This document shows positions 37,281-45,456 of a stretch of 64,000 bases of DNA, piece after piece. Numbering within the stretch: position 1 is the stretch's first letter; each line of letters opens with the position of its first letter. This stretch comes from Streptococcus sp. HMSC078D09 (GTDB lineage Bacteria; Bacillota; Bacilli; Lactobacillales; Streptococcaceae): assembly GCF_001813675.1 (NCBI RefSeq), contig NZ_KV813675.1, forward strand, positions 253,722 to 317,721, given 5' to 3'. The notes under the pieces were generated by a model. The model did not search any database. It was not told the DNA's origin and saw only the letters and a program-made list of their open reading frames with translations. The position numbers and the translations under genes are program-made.

Positions 37281-38001
37281 CAAATATATTGCCCATGCAG
37301 GCGTGGCTAGTCGTCGCAAGGCCGAAGAACTGATCAAGCAAGGCCTGGTGACGGTCAATGGCCAAGTCGTGCGTGAATTAGCGACCATCATTAAAACCGG
37401 TGATCAGGTTGAAGTAGAGGGGACTCCAATCTATAACGAAGAAAAGGTCTACTATCTTTTAAATAAGCCACGTGGTGTCATCTCTAGTGTATCGGATGAT
37501 AAAGGGCGGACAACAGTCGTTGACCTTTTATCTCAAGTACCAGAGCGCATCTACCCAGTAGGACGTTTGGACTGGGATACATCTGGTGTCTTGATTTTGA
37601 CCAATGATGGTGATTTTACAGATGAGATGATTCACCCGCGAAATGAAATTGATAAGGTCTATGTGGCGCGTGTCAAAGGGATTGCCAATAAGGAAAACTT
37701 GCGTCCCTTGACGCGAGGGGTGACCATTGATGGAAAGAAAACTAAGCCAGCGACTTACGAGATCTTAAAAGTGGATGTCGAAAAGAACCGTTCAGTGGTT
37801 CAGTTGACCATTCATGAAGGGCGTAACCACCAGGTTAAAAAGATGTTTGAAGCTGTGGGACTTTTAGTAGATAAACTCTCCCGAACCCAATTTGGAAATT
37901 TGGACGTCTCAGGGCTACGTCCGGGTGAATACCGTCGCTTGAACAAAAAAGAAATCAGCCAGCTGCACAATCTAGCAGTGACTAAATCTAAAAAAGCATG
38001 A
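37270..38001 (+). CDS. rluB: 23S rRNA pseudouridine synthase (RsuA/RluB family)
   Basis: Makes pseudouridine in 23S rRNA (U2605 in E. coli numbering for RluB). The 243-residue protein has an S4 RNA-binding domain (1-60: [22 protein letters not shown]) and a catalytic domain with [18 protein letters not shown] carrying the catalytic Asp (about 100), plus the [12 protein letters not shown] signature. It overlaps scpB by 11 bases and yidD by 4. The scpAB-rluB order is widespread in Firmicutes. Confidence 0.94.
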   Translation: MRINKYIAHAGVASRRKAEELIKQGLVTVNGQVVRELATIIKTGDQVEVEGTPIYNEEKVYYLLNKPRGVISSVSDDKGRTTVVDLLSQVPERIYPVGRLDWDTSGVLILTNDGDFTDEMIHPRNEIDKVYVARVKGIANKENLRPLTRGVTIDGKKTKPATYEILKVDVEKNRSVVQLTIHEGRNHQVKKMFEAVGLLVDKLSRTQFGNLDVSGLRPGEYRRLNKKEISQLHNLAVTKSKKA

Positions 38002-38240
38002 AAACAATCCTGATTGCGCTGGTCAGAGGCTATCAAAAATGGATCTCTCCCCTATTTCCGCCTTCTTGTCGCTTTCAACCGACCTGTTCCAATTATATGA
38101 TCCAAGCGATTGAACGTTTTGGAGTGAAAGGTGTCTTGATGGGAATCGCGAGGATTCTACGTTGCCATCCGGGAACCAAAGCAGGACCAGACCCCTTGCC
38201 AGAGCATTTTAGCCTGAAGCGAAATGAAGAATCAAAATAG
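37998..38240 (+). CDS. yidD: Membrane protein insertion efficiency factor YidD
   Basis: An 80-residue amphipathic membrane-associated protein that aids YidC-dependent insertion. It carries the family motif [22 protein letters not shown] (split here: [10 protein letters not shown] at about residues 23-32) and the C-terminal RCHPG. It overlaps rluB by 4 bases and is the last gene of the murI-yidD run, ending at a bidirectional terminator. Confidence 0.95.
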   Translation: MKTILIALVRGYQKWISPLFPPSCRFQPTCSNYMIQAIERFGVKGVLMGIARILRCHPGTKAGPDPLPEHFSLKRNEESK

Positions 38241-38256
38241 GACGATCGCAAATAAA

Positions 38257-38298
38257 CAGAAACACCCTTAGAAATTATTTTTCTAAGGGTGTTGATTT
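38257..38298. terminator. Bidirectional terminator between yidD and trkH
   Basis: A perfect 14-bp stem AACACCCTTAGAAA/TTTCTAAGGGTGTT with a 5-base loop, between convergent genes. T-rich tails are short on both strands. Confidence 0.85.
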
Positions 38299-38315
38299 TG
38301 TACAAAAGTTGTCTA

Positions 38316-39755
38316 TCAGCGTTTAGACCACGTTTTAGGGAGGAAGAGTAGAATCATTGGATAGATTTCAAGCCGTCCGGCAATCATGGCTAAGGAAAGT
38401 AATAGTTTTGAAATCGGACTAAAGATGGAGAAGGTTTGACCTGTTCCAATCATAGGTCCAATGTTGTTGAAACAACTAAAGACAGCGCTGACAACCGTCA
38501 TGAAGTTATTATTGTCTAGACTGACTACAAAGAGCAGGCCGATCGTGATAAAACTGTATATTGTAAAGTACTTGAGGATCTGATGCTGGGTATCTTTATC
38601 CAATACCGTATCATTGACATGCAAGGTCAGAACGCGATTCGGAGACAAGGTCGAAAGAACCTGATTTTTTGCGATTCGCCATAAGGTTAAACACCGAATG
38701 ACTTTAAGCCCCCCAGCGGTCGATCCAGCAGAACCACCGATGACCATCAGCATCAAGAGGATGAACTGAGAAAAGAGAGGCCATTTTTCCGTCGTTCCAT
38801 AACCAAAACCGGTAGTGGTGATGATATTGGAAACTTGGAAGAAGGAAATCTCAAAACTCTTAGCGACATTGGCATAGAGATGAAGGACATTGTAGGCGAT
38901 CAAGACACTGGACACGAGGACGATGGTAATGTAGGTCCGCAATTCCTCATCTTTAAAGAAGGCCTTGAATTTTCGGATCATGAGGAAGTAGTAGAGGTTA
39001 AAGTTAACCCCGAAGACTAAAACCCCGATGCTGACCAAATAGGTGATCAAACTGCTATTGTAGTGGGCAATTCCGTCGTTAAAAACGGTAAAGCCCCCGG
39101 TTCCAGCCGTCCCCATAGCGATGACAAAACTATCATAAAGGGGCATGCCAGCAAGGAAATAAAGAACTACAAAGAGGAAGAACAAGCCCAAGTACAAGAA
39201 GTAGAGGATTTGAGCTGTGTTTTTTAATTTGGAAACGACCTTGCCAAACACTGGACCAGGAACTTCTGCCTTCATGACTTCCAGGTGGCTGTTCTTGTTA
39301 TTGTCCATAATGGCAAGGGCGAAGACCAATACCCCCATCCCACCTATCAAGTGGGTAAAACTACGCCAAAAGAGGAGAGAGTGGCTGAGGACACCCACAT
39401 CGTCTAAAATCGTTGCCCCTGTTGTTGTAAAGCCGGAGCTGACTTCAAAGAAGGCATCGATAATGTTTGGAATTTGCCCCGAAAAGACAAAGGGAAGGGC
39501 ACCAAAGAAGGACCAGAGGATCCAACAGAGTGCTACAATCAGGACTCCTTCTTTAGCATAGATGTGAAAGTCCTTTGGTTTGTGAAAACTACCAAGGAGC
39601 CCCAGCCCAAGTAAGATGGCCATGGTTACCCCAATAGAGATAAAGACCTTGGAAGGTTCCTGATAGATGGCAGCGACCACTAAGGGAACGATCAGGAGCG
39701 CTGCCTCGATTAAGAGGAGCTTGGACAAGAGGTAACGAATCATGCTTCTATTCAT
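38316..39755 (-). CDS. trkH: Trk/Ktr potassium uptake membrane subunit
   Basis: The 479-residue membrane protein forms the K+-translocating pore. It has four repeated M1-P-M2 units with filter-like segments: SSGFTTTGATIL, MGTAGTGGFTVFNDG, ITTTGFGYG and FNNIGPMIGTG. The length is nearer TrkH than KtrB. It is preceded by trkA (5-bp gap) in one operon. In streptococci the related TrkH/CabP pair is controlled by c-di-AMP. Confidence 0.93.
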   Translation of the reverse strand: MNRSMIRYLLSKLLLIEAALLIVPLVVAAIYQEPSKVFISIGVTMAILLGLGLLGSFHKPKDFHIYAKEGVLIVALCWILWSFFGALPFVFSGQIPNIIDAFFEVSSGFTTTGATILDDVGVLSHSLLFWRSFTHLIGGMGVLVFALAIMDNNKNSHLEVMKAEVPGPVFGKVVSKLKNTAQILYFLYLGLFFLFVVLYFLAGMPLYDSFVIAMGTAGTGGFTVFNDGIAHYNSSLITYLVSIGVLVFGVNFNLYYFLMIRKFKAFFKDEELRTYITIVLVSSVLIAYNVLHLYANVAKSFEISFFQVSNIITTTGFGYGTTEKWPLFSQFILLMLMVIGGSAGSTAGGLKVIRCLTLWRIAKNQVLSTLSPNRVLTLHVNDTVLDKDTQHQILKYFTIYSFITIGLLFVVSLDNNNFMTVVSAVFSCFNNIGPMIGTGQTFSIFSPISKLLLSLAMIAGRLEIYPMILLFLPKTWSKR

Positions 39756-39760
39756 CAGGC

Positions 39761-41116
39761 TTACCTCTCAACTAAATCGTAGATTTTAGTGACATTTTGA
39801 ATCAAGGTGGTTACGATAATCCGATCTCCTACCATCAAACGGTCATCTCCATTAGGGAAAATAGCCTTACCGTCTCGAATAATGGCAGCGATCAAGACGC
39901 CTTTTTTCAATTTCAATTCAGAGAGGGGATATTGGGTTAGTTTATTGTCTTCCTTAATTTGGAACTGCAAGGTTTCAATCCGGCCATTTGCGACATGGTG
40001 CAAAGCTTCTAGGTTTGAGAACTGTGCATTGTAGCGTCCACGAATAAAGTGCATAATGGTATCTACAGCGATGCGTTTTGGAGTGACGATACTGGTCATA
40101 TCCTGATCGCCAATGATCTCCAACAGACTGGTTCGGTTGACCTTGGTAATGTTCTTTTTGACACCGACAGAATCCAAGAACATGGAGGTGATGATATTTT
40201 CTTCATCGACCCCTGTCAAAGTAGCCACAGCATCGAAGTTATTGGCACTCTCTTCTAAAAGAATGTCTTTAGCAGTTCCGTCTCCATGGACGACATAGAG
40301 ATCAGGAAATTCCTGACTAAAGAATTCTGCCCGTTCACGATTGACCTCTAAGACCTTGAGATCGATCTTGCGACGTACATCTTGAAGAATATTGAGTAGG
40401 TAGTAGGCAATTTTCCCAGCACCAATGATCATCATGCTTTTAATGACCTGAGGGCGAACATTGTTGTGGAAGAGAACGACCTCGATCCGGTTACCTGTTA
40501 CGAAAATCTTGTCTTGAGGTTGCAAGACAAAATCTCCGTTTGGAATGGTGAGTTCGTTGCCACGCTCGATTGCGCAAACAATGACATTTCCGTATTTCTT
40601 CCGGAATTGGGATAGACTCATATTGCAGAGATTGCTATCTGGCTTGATCTTAAATTCCATCAAGGCTACTCGACCATTGGCAAAATGTTCCACAGAAAGC
40701 GCATTTGGGAAGTCAATGATATTGGCAATATAACGAGCTGTCAGCAATTCCGGATTGACAACTAGGGAGAAGCCCAAGATATTTTTTTCCTTGAAGTAGG
40801 AATTGGAATATTCCGGATTCCGTACCCGAACGATGGTCTCTTTGGCTCCCATTTTTTTAGCCAAAACAGCAGAGACCATATTCACTTCATCGTACTCGGT
40901 CATGGAAATGAAGATGTCGCAGTCTTCAACATCCGCTTGCTCCAAGATCTTGAAATTTGCCCCATTTCCTAAAATTCCAATGATATCAAATCGTTTGGTA
41001 ATATGGTTAAGAACGGATTCGTCTTTTTCGATCAAAATAACATCGTGGTTTTCAGCAACGAGAGAACGACAAAGGGCCGTTCCGACCTTTCCTCCACCAA
41101 CAACAATAATTTTCAT
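39761..41116 (-). CDS. trkA: Trk potassium uptake regulatory subunit TrkA
   Basis: The 451-residue cytoplasmic gating subunit has two tandem RCK modules, each with a Rossmann NAD-binding domain and a TrkA-C domain. The first begins MKIIVVGGGKVGTALCRSL; the second has SMMIIGAGKIAYYLLNIL (about 230-247). The two TrkA-C parts are at about 135-215 and 370-450. Binding of NAD(H), ATP or c-di-AMP to such modules gates the channel in related systems. It is the first gene of trkA-trkH and is divergent from the trmL leader. Confidence 0.94.
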   Translation of the reverse strand: MKIIVVGGGKVGTALCRSLVAENHDVILIEKDESVLNHITKRFDIIGILGNGANFKILEQADVEDCDIFISMTEYDEVNMVSAVLAKKMGAKETIVRVRNPEYSNSYFKEKNILGFSLVVNPELLTARYIANIIDFPNALSVEHFANGRVALMEFKIKPDSNLCNMSLSQFRKKYGNVIVCAIERGNELTIPNGDFVLQPQDKIFVTGNRIEVVLFHNNVRPQVIKSMMIIGAGKIAYYLLNILQDVRRKIDLKVLEVNRERAEFFSQEFPDLYVVHGDGTAKDILLEESANNFDAVATLTGVDEENIITSMFLDSVGVKKNITKVNRTSLLEIIGDQDMTSIVTPKRIAVDTIMHFIRGRYNAQFSNLEALHHVANGRIETLQFQIKEDNKLTQYPLSELKLKKGVLIAAIIRDGKAIFPNGDDRLMVGDRIIVTTLIQNVTKIYDLVER

Positions 41117-41295
41117 AAATTACCTCCAGAGTATGCTTCTATCATACTCTATTTTCAAGAAAAATTCATCTTTTTTAAGGACTTTCTGGAGGAATTTTGA
41201 GAAGCTAAGAACAAGTAGGAAAAATCGTCAAAAGAGTAAAATGAGGAGGGATTGAAAACTTTGATAAAGTTTCTTAAAAAAATCTAAAAAAACTA

Positions 41296-41323
41296 TTGAC
41301 AGGAGCTTCAAAAGTGTTATACT
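41296..41323 (+). promoter_or_regulatory. Promoter of the trmL leader RNA
   Basis: Consensus TTGACA at 41296-41301 and an extended TGTTATACT (-10 TATACT 41318-41323) with a 16-base spacer. Predicted start near 41330. Confidence 0.8.
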
Positions 41324-41329
41324 TAGAAA

Positions 41330-41431
41330 GTACCTTCGTTGATTTACCTCAAACCTGTTGTGAGTTAAGTTAATGAAGCTGTAACCACGCTGTTTGCTGA
41401 GCTTGACTCCGGGCAGTGTGGCTATTTTTTT
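41330..41431 (+). ncRNA. Structured leader or small RNA upstream of trmL
   Basis: A transcript from about 41330 would fold into a 17-bp stem (41334-41350 with 41362-41378, three G-U pairs and one mismatch, 11-base loop). An intrinsic terminator follows: CCACGCTG 41385-41392 with CAGTGTGG 41414-41421, then seven T at 41425-41431. GAGTTAAG (41362-41369), in the 3' arm of stem 1, can also pair with CTTGACTC (41402-41409) in the terminator loop, so two exclusive states are possible. It is either an independent RNA of about 100 bases or an attenuator for trmL. It does not match the riboswitch classes I know. Confidence 0.6.
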
Positions 41432-41449
41432 ATCAGAAAGAGATCGAGT

Positions 41450-41992
41450 ATGAATATTGAAGAACTGGACTACCAAGAGTCAGCTGCTCAAAACCACATC
41501 GTCTTGTTCCAACCTCAGATTCCACAAAATACGGGCAATATTGCACGGACTTGTGCGGCGACCAATTCCCCCTTGCATATCATACGACCCATGGCTTTTC
41601 CGATCGATGATCGCAAGATGAAGCGAGCAGGACTCGATTATTGGGACAAGCTGGATGTCCGCTTTTATGATAGTCTAGAAGAGTTTATGGAAGCAGCGCG
41701 CGACGGTCAGGTGCACCTAGTGTCCAAGTTTGCAAATCAGACCTATTCGGACGTTTCTTATCAGGATGGGAAGTCCCATTATTTCTTGTTTGGACGCGAG
41801 GATAAAGGATTGCCGGAAGATTTTATGCGCCAGCACGAAGAGAAGGCCATTCGCATTCCGATGAATGATGAGCATGTCCGTAGTTTAAATGTCTCCAATA
41901 CCGTCTGCATGATTGTCTATGAGGCACTCCGCCAGCAAGGTTTTAAGGGGCTGGAGTTGAGCCATCGTTATGAGCATGATAAGCTCAAATAG
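41450..41992 (+). CDS. trmL: tRNA (cytidine/uridine-34 2'-O)-methyltransferase TrmL
   Basis: TrmL methylates the ribose of the wobble base 34 in tRNA-Leu isoacceptors. The 180-residue SPOUT protein shows [23 protein letters not shown]-type motif 1 (about 17-39), [11 protein letters not shown] (motif 2) and [23 protein letters not shown] (motif 3), forming the trefoil knot. It carries about 13 residues more at the N-terminus than the common form, so the true start could be later, but no better ribosome site is visible. A terminated leader lies directly upstream. Confidence 0.9.
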   Translation: MNIEELDYQESAAQNHIVLFQPQIPQNTGNIARTCAATNSPLHIIRPMAFPIDDRKMKRAGLDYWDKLDVRFYDSLEEFMEAARDGQVHLVSKFANQTYSDVSYQDGKSHYFLFGREDKGLPEDFMRQHEEKAIRIPMNDEHVRSLNVSNTVCMIVYEALRQQGFKGLELSHRYEHDKLK

Positions 41993-42036
41993 CCGATGAA
42001 AACTAAAAAACCGAACGATGTAATCTATCAAGTTAC

Positions 42037-42063
42037 AAAAACTTGCCTAGGCAAGTTTTTTTT
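42037..42063 (+). terminator. Terminator after trmL
   Basis: An 11-bp stem AAAAACTTGCC/GGCAAGTTTTT with a TA loop and eight T in total. Confidence 0.9.
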
Positions 42064-42076
42064 GTTATCATAAAAG

Positions 42077-42219
42077 GGTCTTCAGGGCAGGGTGTAATTC
42101 CCGACCGGCGGTGATTTTTACTAGGAAATGTTCTTTTCCATACTCTAAAAGAAGTCCGCGAGCGCAAGCTGATGTGGTGTGACTCCACAACCGACAGTAT
42201 AGTCTGGATGGGAGAAGAC
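42077..42219 (+). ncRNA. FMN riboswitch (RFN element)
   Basis: The conserved RFN parts appear in order: GTCTTCAGGGCAGGG, TAATTCCCGACCGGCGGTG, a variable arm, GTCCGCGAGC, then TGGTGTGACTCCA, ACCGACAGTATAGTC and GGATGGGAGAAGAC. It controls ribU. About 190 bases downstream, CTCTAATT (42409-42416) can pair with AATTGGAG (42424-42431), masking the ribU ribosome site. No T-run terminator is visible between, so control is probably translational. Confidence 0.95.
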
Positions 42220-42440
42220 GAGAGACGAATAGACTGACAGCTATTCTGATCTGTTTAGAGCTGATGCATGAAAATGGAACGTTAGGGTCTAAGACTGACT
42301 AACGGCATGTTTTGATGGAGACCAGCTAAAGTAACTAGAATAGTTTCTAGTTTAAGCTTTGTTTAAATAGTTTAGAGTAGAATGATGGAGTAGACGTCTT
42401 TCCAGCTTCTCTAATTTTTAAAAAATTGGAGGAACCTGTT

Positions 42441-42998
42441 ATGACAAATACACGTAAACTGACCCTAGTGGCTGTTTTATCCGCTTTATCTTTTATTTTG
42501 ATGTTCTATCAATTTTCTTTCTTAATAGATTTCTTCAAAATTGATTTGAGTATCATCGCCATTTTGTTGGCCTTGGTCCTGTTGGATTTTAAAAGTGCCG
42601 TTTGGGTGACCTTGATCCGATCTGTCCTTAAATTAGCCCTCAATAATAAGGGGCTTGAAACCTTGATCGGATTACCAATCAATATCATTGCAGTTCTTGT
42701 TTTTGTCCTTGCTTTTGCATGGATTTGGAACAAGGAACGGACCCATGGTCGATTTGTTCTGGCAACGATTGTTGGAACGATCAGCTTGAGTATTACGATG
42801 GTATTGGTGAACTATGTCTATGCAATCCCTTTGTATGCTCGTTTTATGAACTATGATATTTCGAAAACACTAGGTCTTGTCCACTATTTAGCCGCAATGG
42901 TTGCACCGTTTAACCTGATCGAAGGGGTGATTTGGGCCATCGCATTTGGGTTGATCTATACCTTATTGCAACCGATTTTGAAAAAATATGAAAAATAA
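42441..42998 (+). CDS. ribU: Riboflavin ECF transporter S component RibU
   Basis: RibU binds riboflavin and joins the shared ECF module (EcfT-EcfA-EcfA') for uptake. The 185-residue protein has six hydrophobic segments and the family N-terminus TRKLTLVAVLSALSFILMFYQF, with FKIDLSIIAILLALVLLD. The ATG at 42441 has the SD GGAGG 9 bases upstream. FMN riboswitch control confirms the vitamin. It overlaps the PAP2 gene by 11 bases. Confidence 0.95.
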   Translation: MTNTRKLTLVAVLSALSFILMFYQFSFLIDFFKIDLSIIAILLALVLLDFKSAVWVTLIRSVLKLALNNKGLETLIGLPINIIAVLVFVLAFAWIWNKERTHGRFVLATIVGTISLSITMVLVNYVYAIPLYARFMNYDISKTLGLVHYLAAMVAPFNLIEGVIWAIAFGLIYTLLQPILKKYEK

Positions 42999-43638
42999 AC
43001 AACAACATTGGGCGAAGGCAAGCTTCGCCCTTCTCATTTTTGTCATTCTTGGGTATGTGATTCGCTTTTACCCGCAACAATTAACAGGCTTTGATAGCAC
43101 GATTCAATCTGCTATTCGAGGCGATCTGCCTGCAACACTGACGGCCTTCTTTACCAAGGTGACCCATGTCATGGATACCAAGATCATTGTTATCTGGGTG
43201 GGTCTTCTGCTAGCGGTCTTTGCCTATAAAAAATGGTACAGTGAAGCTCTTTTTCTAGGGAGCAATTTGGTATTGACTGGTCTTTTGGTGCTTCTTCTAA
43301 AGAATATCTACCAGAGACCGAGACCAAGTATTCTTCATCTAGTAGAGGAAAAAGGCTTTTCTTTCCCGAGTGGTCATTCACTGGCGTCTACCCTTGTTTT
43401 GGGAAGTTTGATCATCATCATCAGCCAACATGTAAAACATAAAACAGCCCGCTATTGCCTTCAAGGCTTGCTGGTTCTGGGAATTGTGACCATTGTGGTT
43501 TCCCGCGTTTATGTCGGGGTCCACTATCCATCAGACGTTCTTGGCAGTATGATTTTGGGTCTTGCTGTCTTACAGTTTGAGTATCCCTTGTATGATCGCT
43601 TGCGATTTCAATGGCGCTTTACAGGCAAGCAAAAATAA
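42988..43638 (+). CDS. PAP2 family phosphatase
   Basis: A 216-residue integral membrane phosphatase with the three-part PAP2 signature: KNIYQRPRPS (about 110-119), FPSGHSLAS (about 128-136) and SRVYVGVHYPSDV (about 171-183), with the catalytic His pair. Members dephosphorylate lipids such as undecaprenyl pyrophosphate or phosphatidic acid; which one is not clear. It overlaps ribU, so riboflavin may also influence its expression. Confidence 0.92.
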   Translation: MKNKQQHWAKASFALLIFVILGYVIRFYPQQLTGFDSTIQSAIRGDLPATLTAFFTKVTHVMDTKIIVIWVGLLLAVFAYKKWYSEALFLGSNLVLTGLLVLLLKNIYQRPRPSILHLVEEKGFSFPSGHSLASTLVLGSLIIIISQHVKHKTARYCLQGLLVLGIVTIVVSRVYVGVHYPSDVLGSMILGLAVLQFEYPLYDRLRFQWRFTGKQK

Positions 43639-43692
43639 GCATCTAACAACTAGGAGTTGAACTCGCGTTTTGAGTTCGACTCTTTTTTTTGC

Positions 43693-43705
43693 TATAATGA
43701 AGGGT
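43693..43705 (+). promoter_or_regulatory. -10 box placing start codon at the transcript 5' end
   Basis: TATAAT at 43693-43698 lies 7 bases before the ATG at 43706 and after a T8 run. An RNA starting at the normal distance would begin at or within a base or two of this ATG, giving a leaderless mRNA. Confidence 0.55.
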
Positions 43706-44656
43706 ATGAAATCCTACAATACCATGAATGATTATTATCGAACCTTATTTGGAGAAAAGACCTTTAAAGTCCCTATTGATGCAGGCTTTGATTGTCCCAA
43801 TCGAGACGGAACAGTCGCCCACGGTGGCTGTACTTTTTGTACGGTCTCGGGTTCAGGAGATGCCATTGTGGCCCCAGAAGCTCCGATTCGAGAACAGTTT
43901 TACAAAGAGATTGATTTTATGCATCGGAAATGGCCAGATGTGAAGAAGTACCTGGTCTATTTTCAAAATTTTACCAATACCCACGATAAAGTGGAAGTCA
44001 TTCGAGAGCGGTATGAACAGGCCATCAATGAACCAGGAGTGGTAGGAATCAACATTGGTACGCGTCCGGATTGTTTACCAGATGAGACCTTGGCCTACCT
44101 AGCAGAGCTGACAGAGCGCATGCATGTGACGATTGAGTTGGGGCTTCAGACGACTTATGAAGCGACTTCTGAATTGATCAATCGAGCCCATAGTTATGAT
44201 CTCTATGTTGAAACAGTCAAGCGTATTCGCCAACAGGTGCCCAAGGCAGAGATCGTCTCCCATTTGATCAATGGCCTTCCTGGGGAGACCCATGAGATGA
44301 TGGTGGAAAATGTTCGCCGTTGTGTGACCGATAATGAAATTGATGGCATCAAGTTGCACCTCTTGCATTTGATGACCAATACACGGATGCAACGGGACTA
44401 TCATGAAGGACGACTTCAACTCATGAGCCAGGAGGAGTATGTCAAGGTCATCTGTGACCAGTTGGAAATCATCCCCAAACACATCGTCATCCACCGGATT
44501 ACAGGGGACGCACCAAGGGATATGTTGATTGGCCCTATGTGGAGTCTCAACAAATGGGAAGTCCTAAATGCTATTGAAACTGAAATGCGTCGGCGTGGAA
44601 GTACCCAAGGATGTAAGCTAGAAGAAAAGGAGACTGCCAATGCTTCGACCACTTGA
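43706..44656 (+). CDS. TIGR01212 family radical SAM protein
   Basis: A 316-residue radical SAM protein of the YhcC/YtqA type. The FeS cluster Cys residues are seen in FDCPNRDGTVAHGGCTFC. Further motifs are GINIGTRPDCLPDE and the SAM-binding LELGLQTTYEA-like segment TIELGLQTTYE. The family is conserved but its reaction is not settled; it resembles Elp3-type and coproporphyrinogen-type radical enzymes. I use the ATG at 43706 (MKSYNTMNDYYRTLFG) because homologues begin there. It overlaps the methyltransferase gene by 17 bases, and the two probably act in one RNA modification pathway (inference). Confidence 0.9.
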   Translation: MKSYNTMNDYYRTLFGEKTFKVPIDAGFDCPNRDGTVAHGGCTFCTVSGSGDAIVAPEAPIREQFYKEIDFMHRKWPDVKKYLVYFQNFTNTHDKVEVIRERYEQAINEPGVVGINIGTRPDCLPDETLAYLAELTERMHVTIELGLQTTYEATSELINRAHSYDLYVETVKRIRQQVPKAEIVSHLINGLPGETHEMMVENVRRCVTDNEIDGIKLHLLHLMTNTRMQRDYHEGRLQLMSQEEYVKVICDQLEIIPKHIVIHRITGDAPRDMLIGPMWSLNKWEVLNAIETEMRRRGSTQGCKLEEKETANASTT

Positions 44657-45197
44657 AATGGCCCATCAATTTTTAGCAGAAGTCATCACCAAAGAAGATG
44701 TGGTGGTGGATGCGACCATGGGAAATGGACATGATACGGCCTTTTTAGCCCAACTAGCAGGCCAGGTCTATGCCTTTGATATTCAAGAGCAGGCCCTTGT
44801 AAATACCCAAGAACGATTGGAAAAGTTGGGACTTCAACATGTCCGGTTGATTTTGGATGGCCACCAGCATGTGGACCAATATGTGGAGACCCTCAAAGCA
44901 GCTATTTTTAATCTGGGTTATCTGCCATCTGCAGATAAATCGGTCATTACTCTTCCAGCTACCACGATTGAAGCGATGGAAAAAATCTGTGCTCGCCTAG
45001 AAAAAGGTGGGCGAATGGCTATTATGATTTATTATGGTCATGAAGGAGGAGACATCGAGCGTGATGCAGTGCTGGACTTTGTCAGTCAGCTCCCTCAAAA
45101 AGACTATACAGCGACCATCTACCGGACACTGAATCAAGTGAATCAGCCACCCTTTTTGGTCATGATCGAAAAATTAGAAAGCTACCGTCATGGATAA
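44640..45197 (+). CDS. YtqB-type class I SAM-dependent methyltransferase
   Basis: A 185-residue Rossmann methyltransferase with VVVDATMGNGHDTAFLA (motif I, about 19-35), YAFDIQ (motif II) and AIFNLGYLPSADK (motif IV with NLGYLP). This is the YtqB/MraW-like family; a relative, MnmM, completes mnm5-type modification of tRNA wobble uridine. The tight overlap with the radical SAM gene upstream and a small ORF downstream (8 bases) supports an operon. Confidence 0.9.
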   Translation: MLRPLEMAHQFLAEVITKEDVVVDATMGNGHDTAFLAQLAGQVYAFDIQEQALVNTQERLEKLGLQHVRLILDGHQHVDQYVETLKAAIFNLGYLPSADKSVITLPATTIEAMEKICARLEKGGRMAIMIYYGHEGGDIERDAVLDFVSQLPQKDYTATIYRTLNQVNQPPFLVMIEKLESYRHG

Positions 45198-45444
45198 AGA
45201 ATATTTAAAGAATAAAATCGAAGGATTGAGACATCATTTTGTCGAATCAACCATCCACGAGCGTGCTATAGGTTTTTATGATGAAGCCCATATGACCAAA
45301 AAGATGCTCAAAATAAAAAAGAAATTGGTTTCGCTTGAGATGGAACGGTGCCAAAAGAAGATTGAGCACAAGGATGTAACCAAGACAGACCAAAAGATTG
45401 CGGAGTTAAAACAGCAATTTGAGACCTGTTGCCAAGAACGCTAA
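45190..45444 (+). CDS. Small coiled-coil protein of unknown function
   Basis: An 84-residue, highly charged, helical protein (MDKEYLKNKIEGLRHHFVES at the start and KIAELKQQFETCCQER at the end). A CC pair lies near the C-terminus. No family recognised. It overlaps the methyltransferase gene by 8 bases and precedes the antiporter gene by 12, so it is translated from the same mRNA. Possibly a protein partner of the methyltransferase; this is a guess. Confidence 0.7.
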   Translation: MDKEYLKNKIEGLRHHFVESTIHERAIGFYDEAHMTKKMLKIKKKLVSLEMERCQKKIEHKDVTKTDQKIAELKQQFETCCQER

Positions 45445-45456
45445 GGAGGGAGTGAT

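Noticed and set aside
41330-41431. CiaR-controlled small RNA (csRNA) or preQ1/SAM riboswitch
   Set aside because: No TTTAAG direct repeat at the promoter and no match to the conserved cores of these riboswitches.
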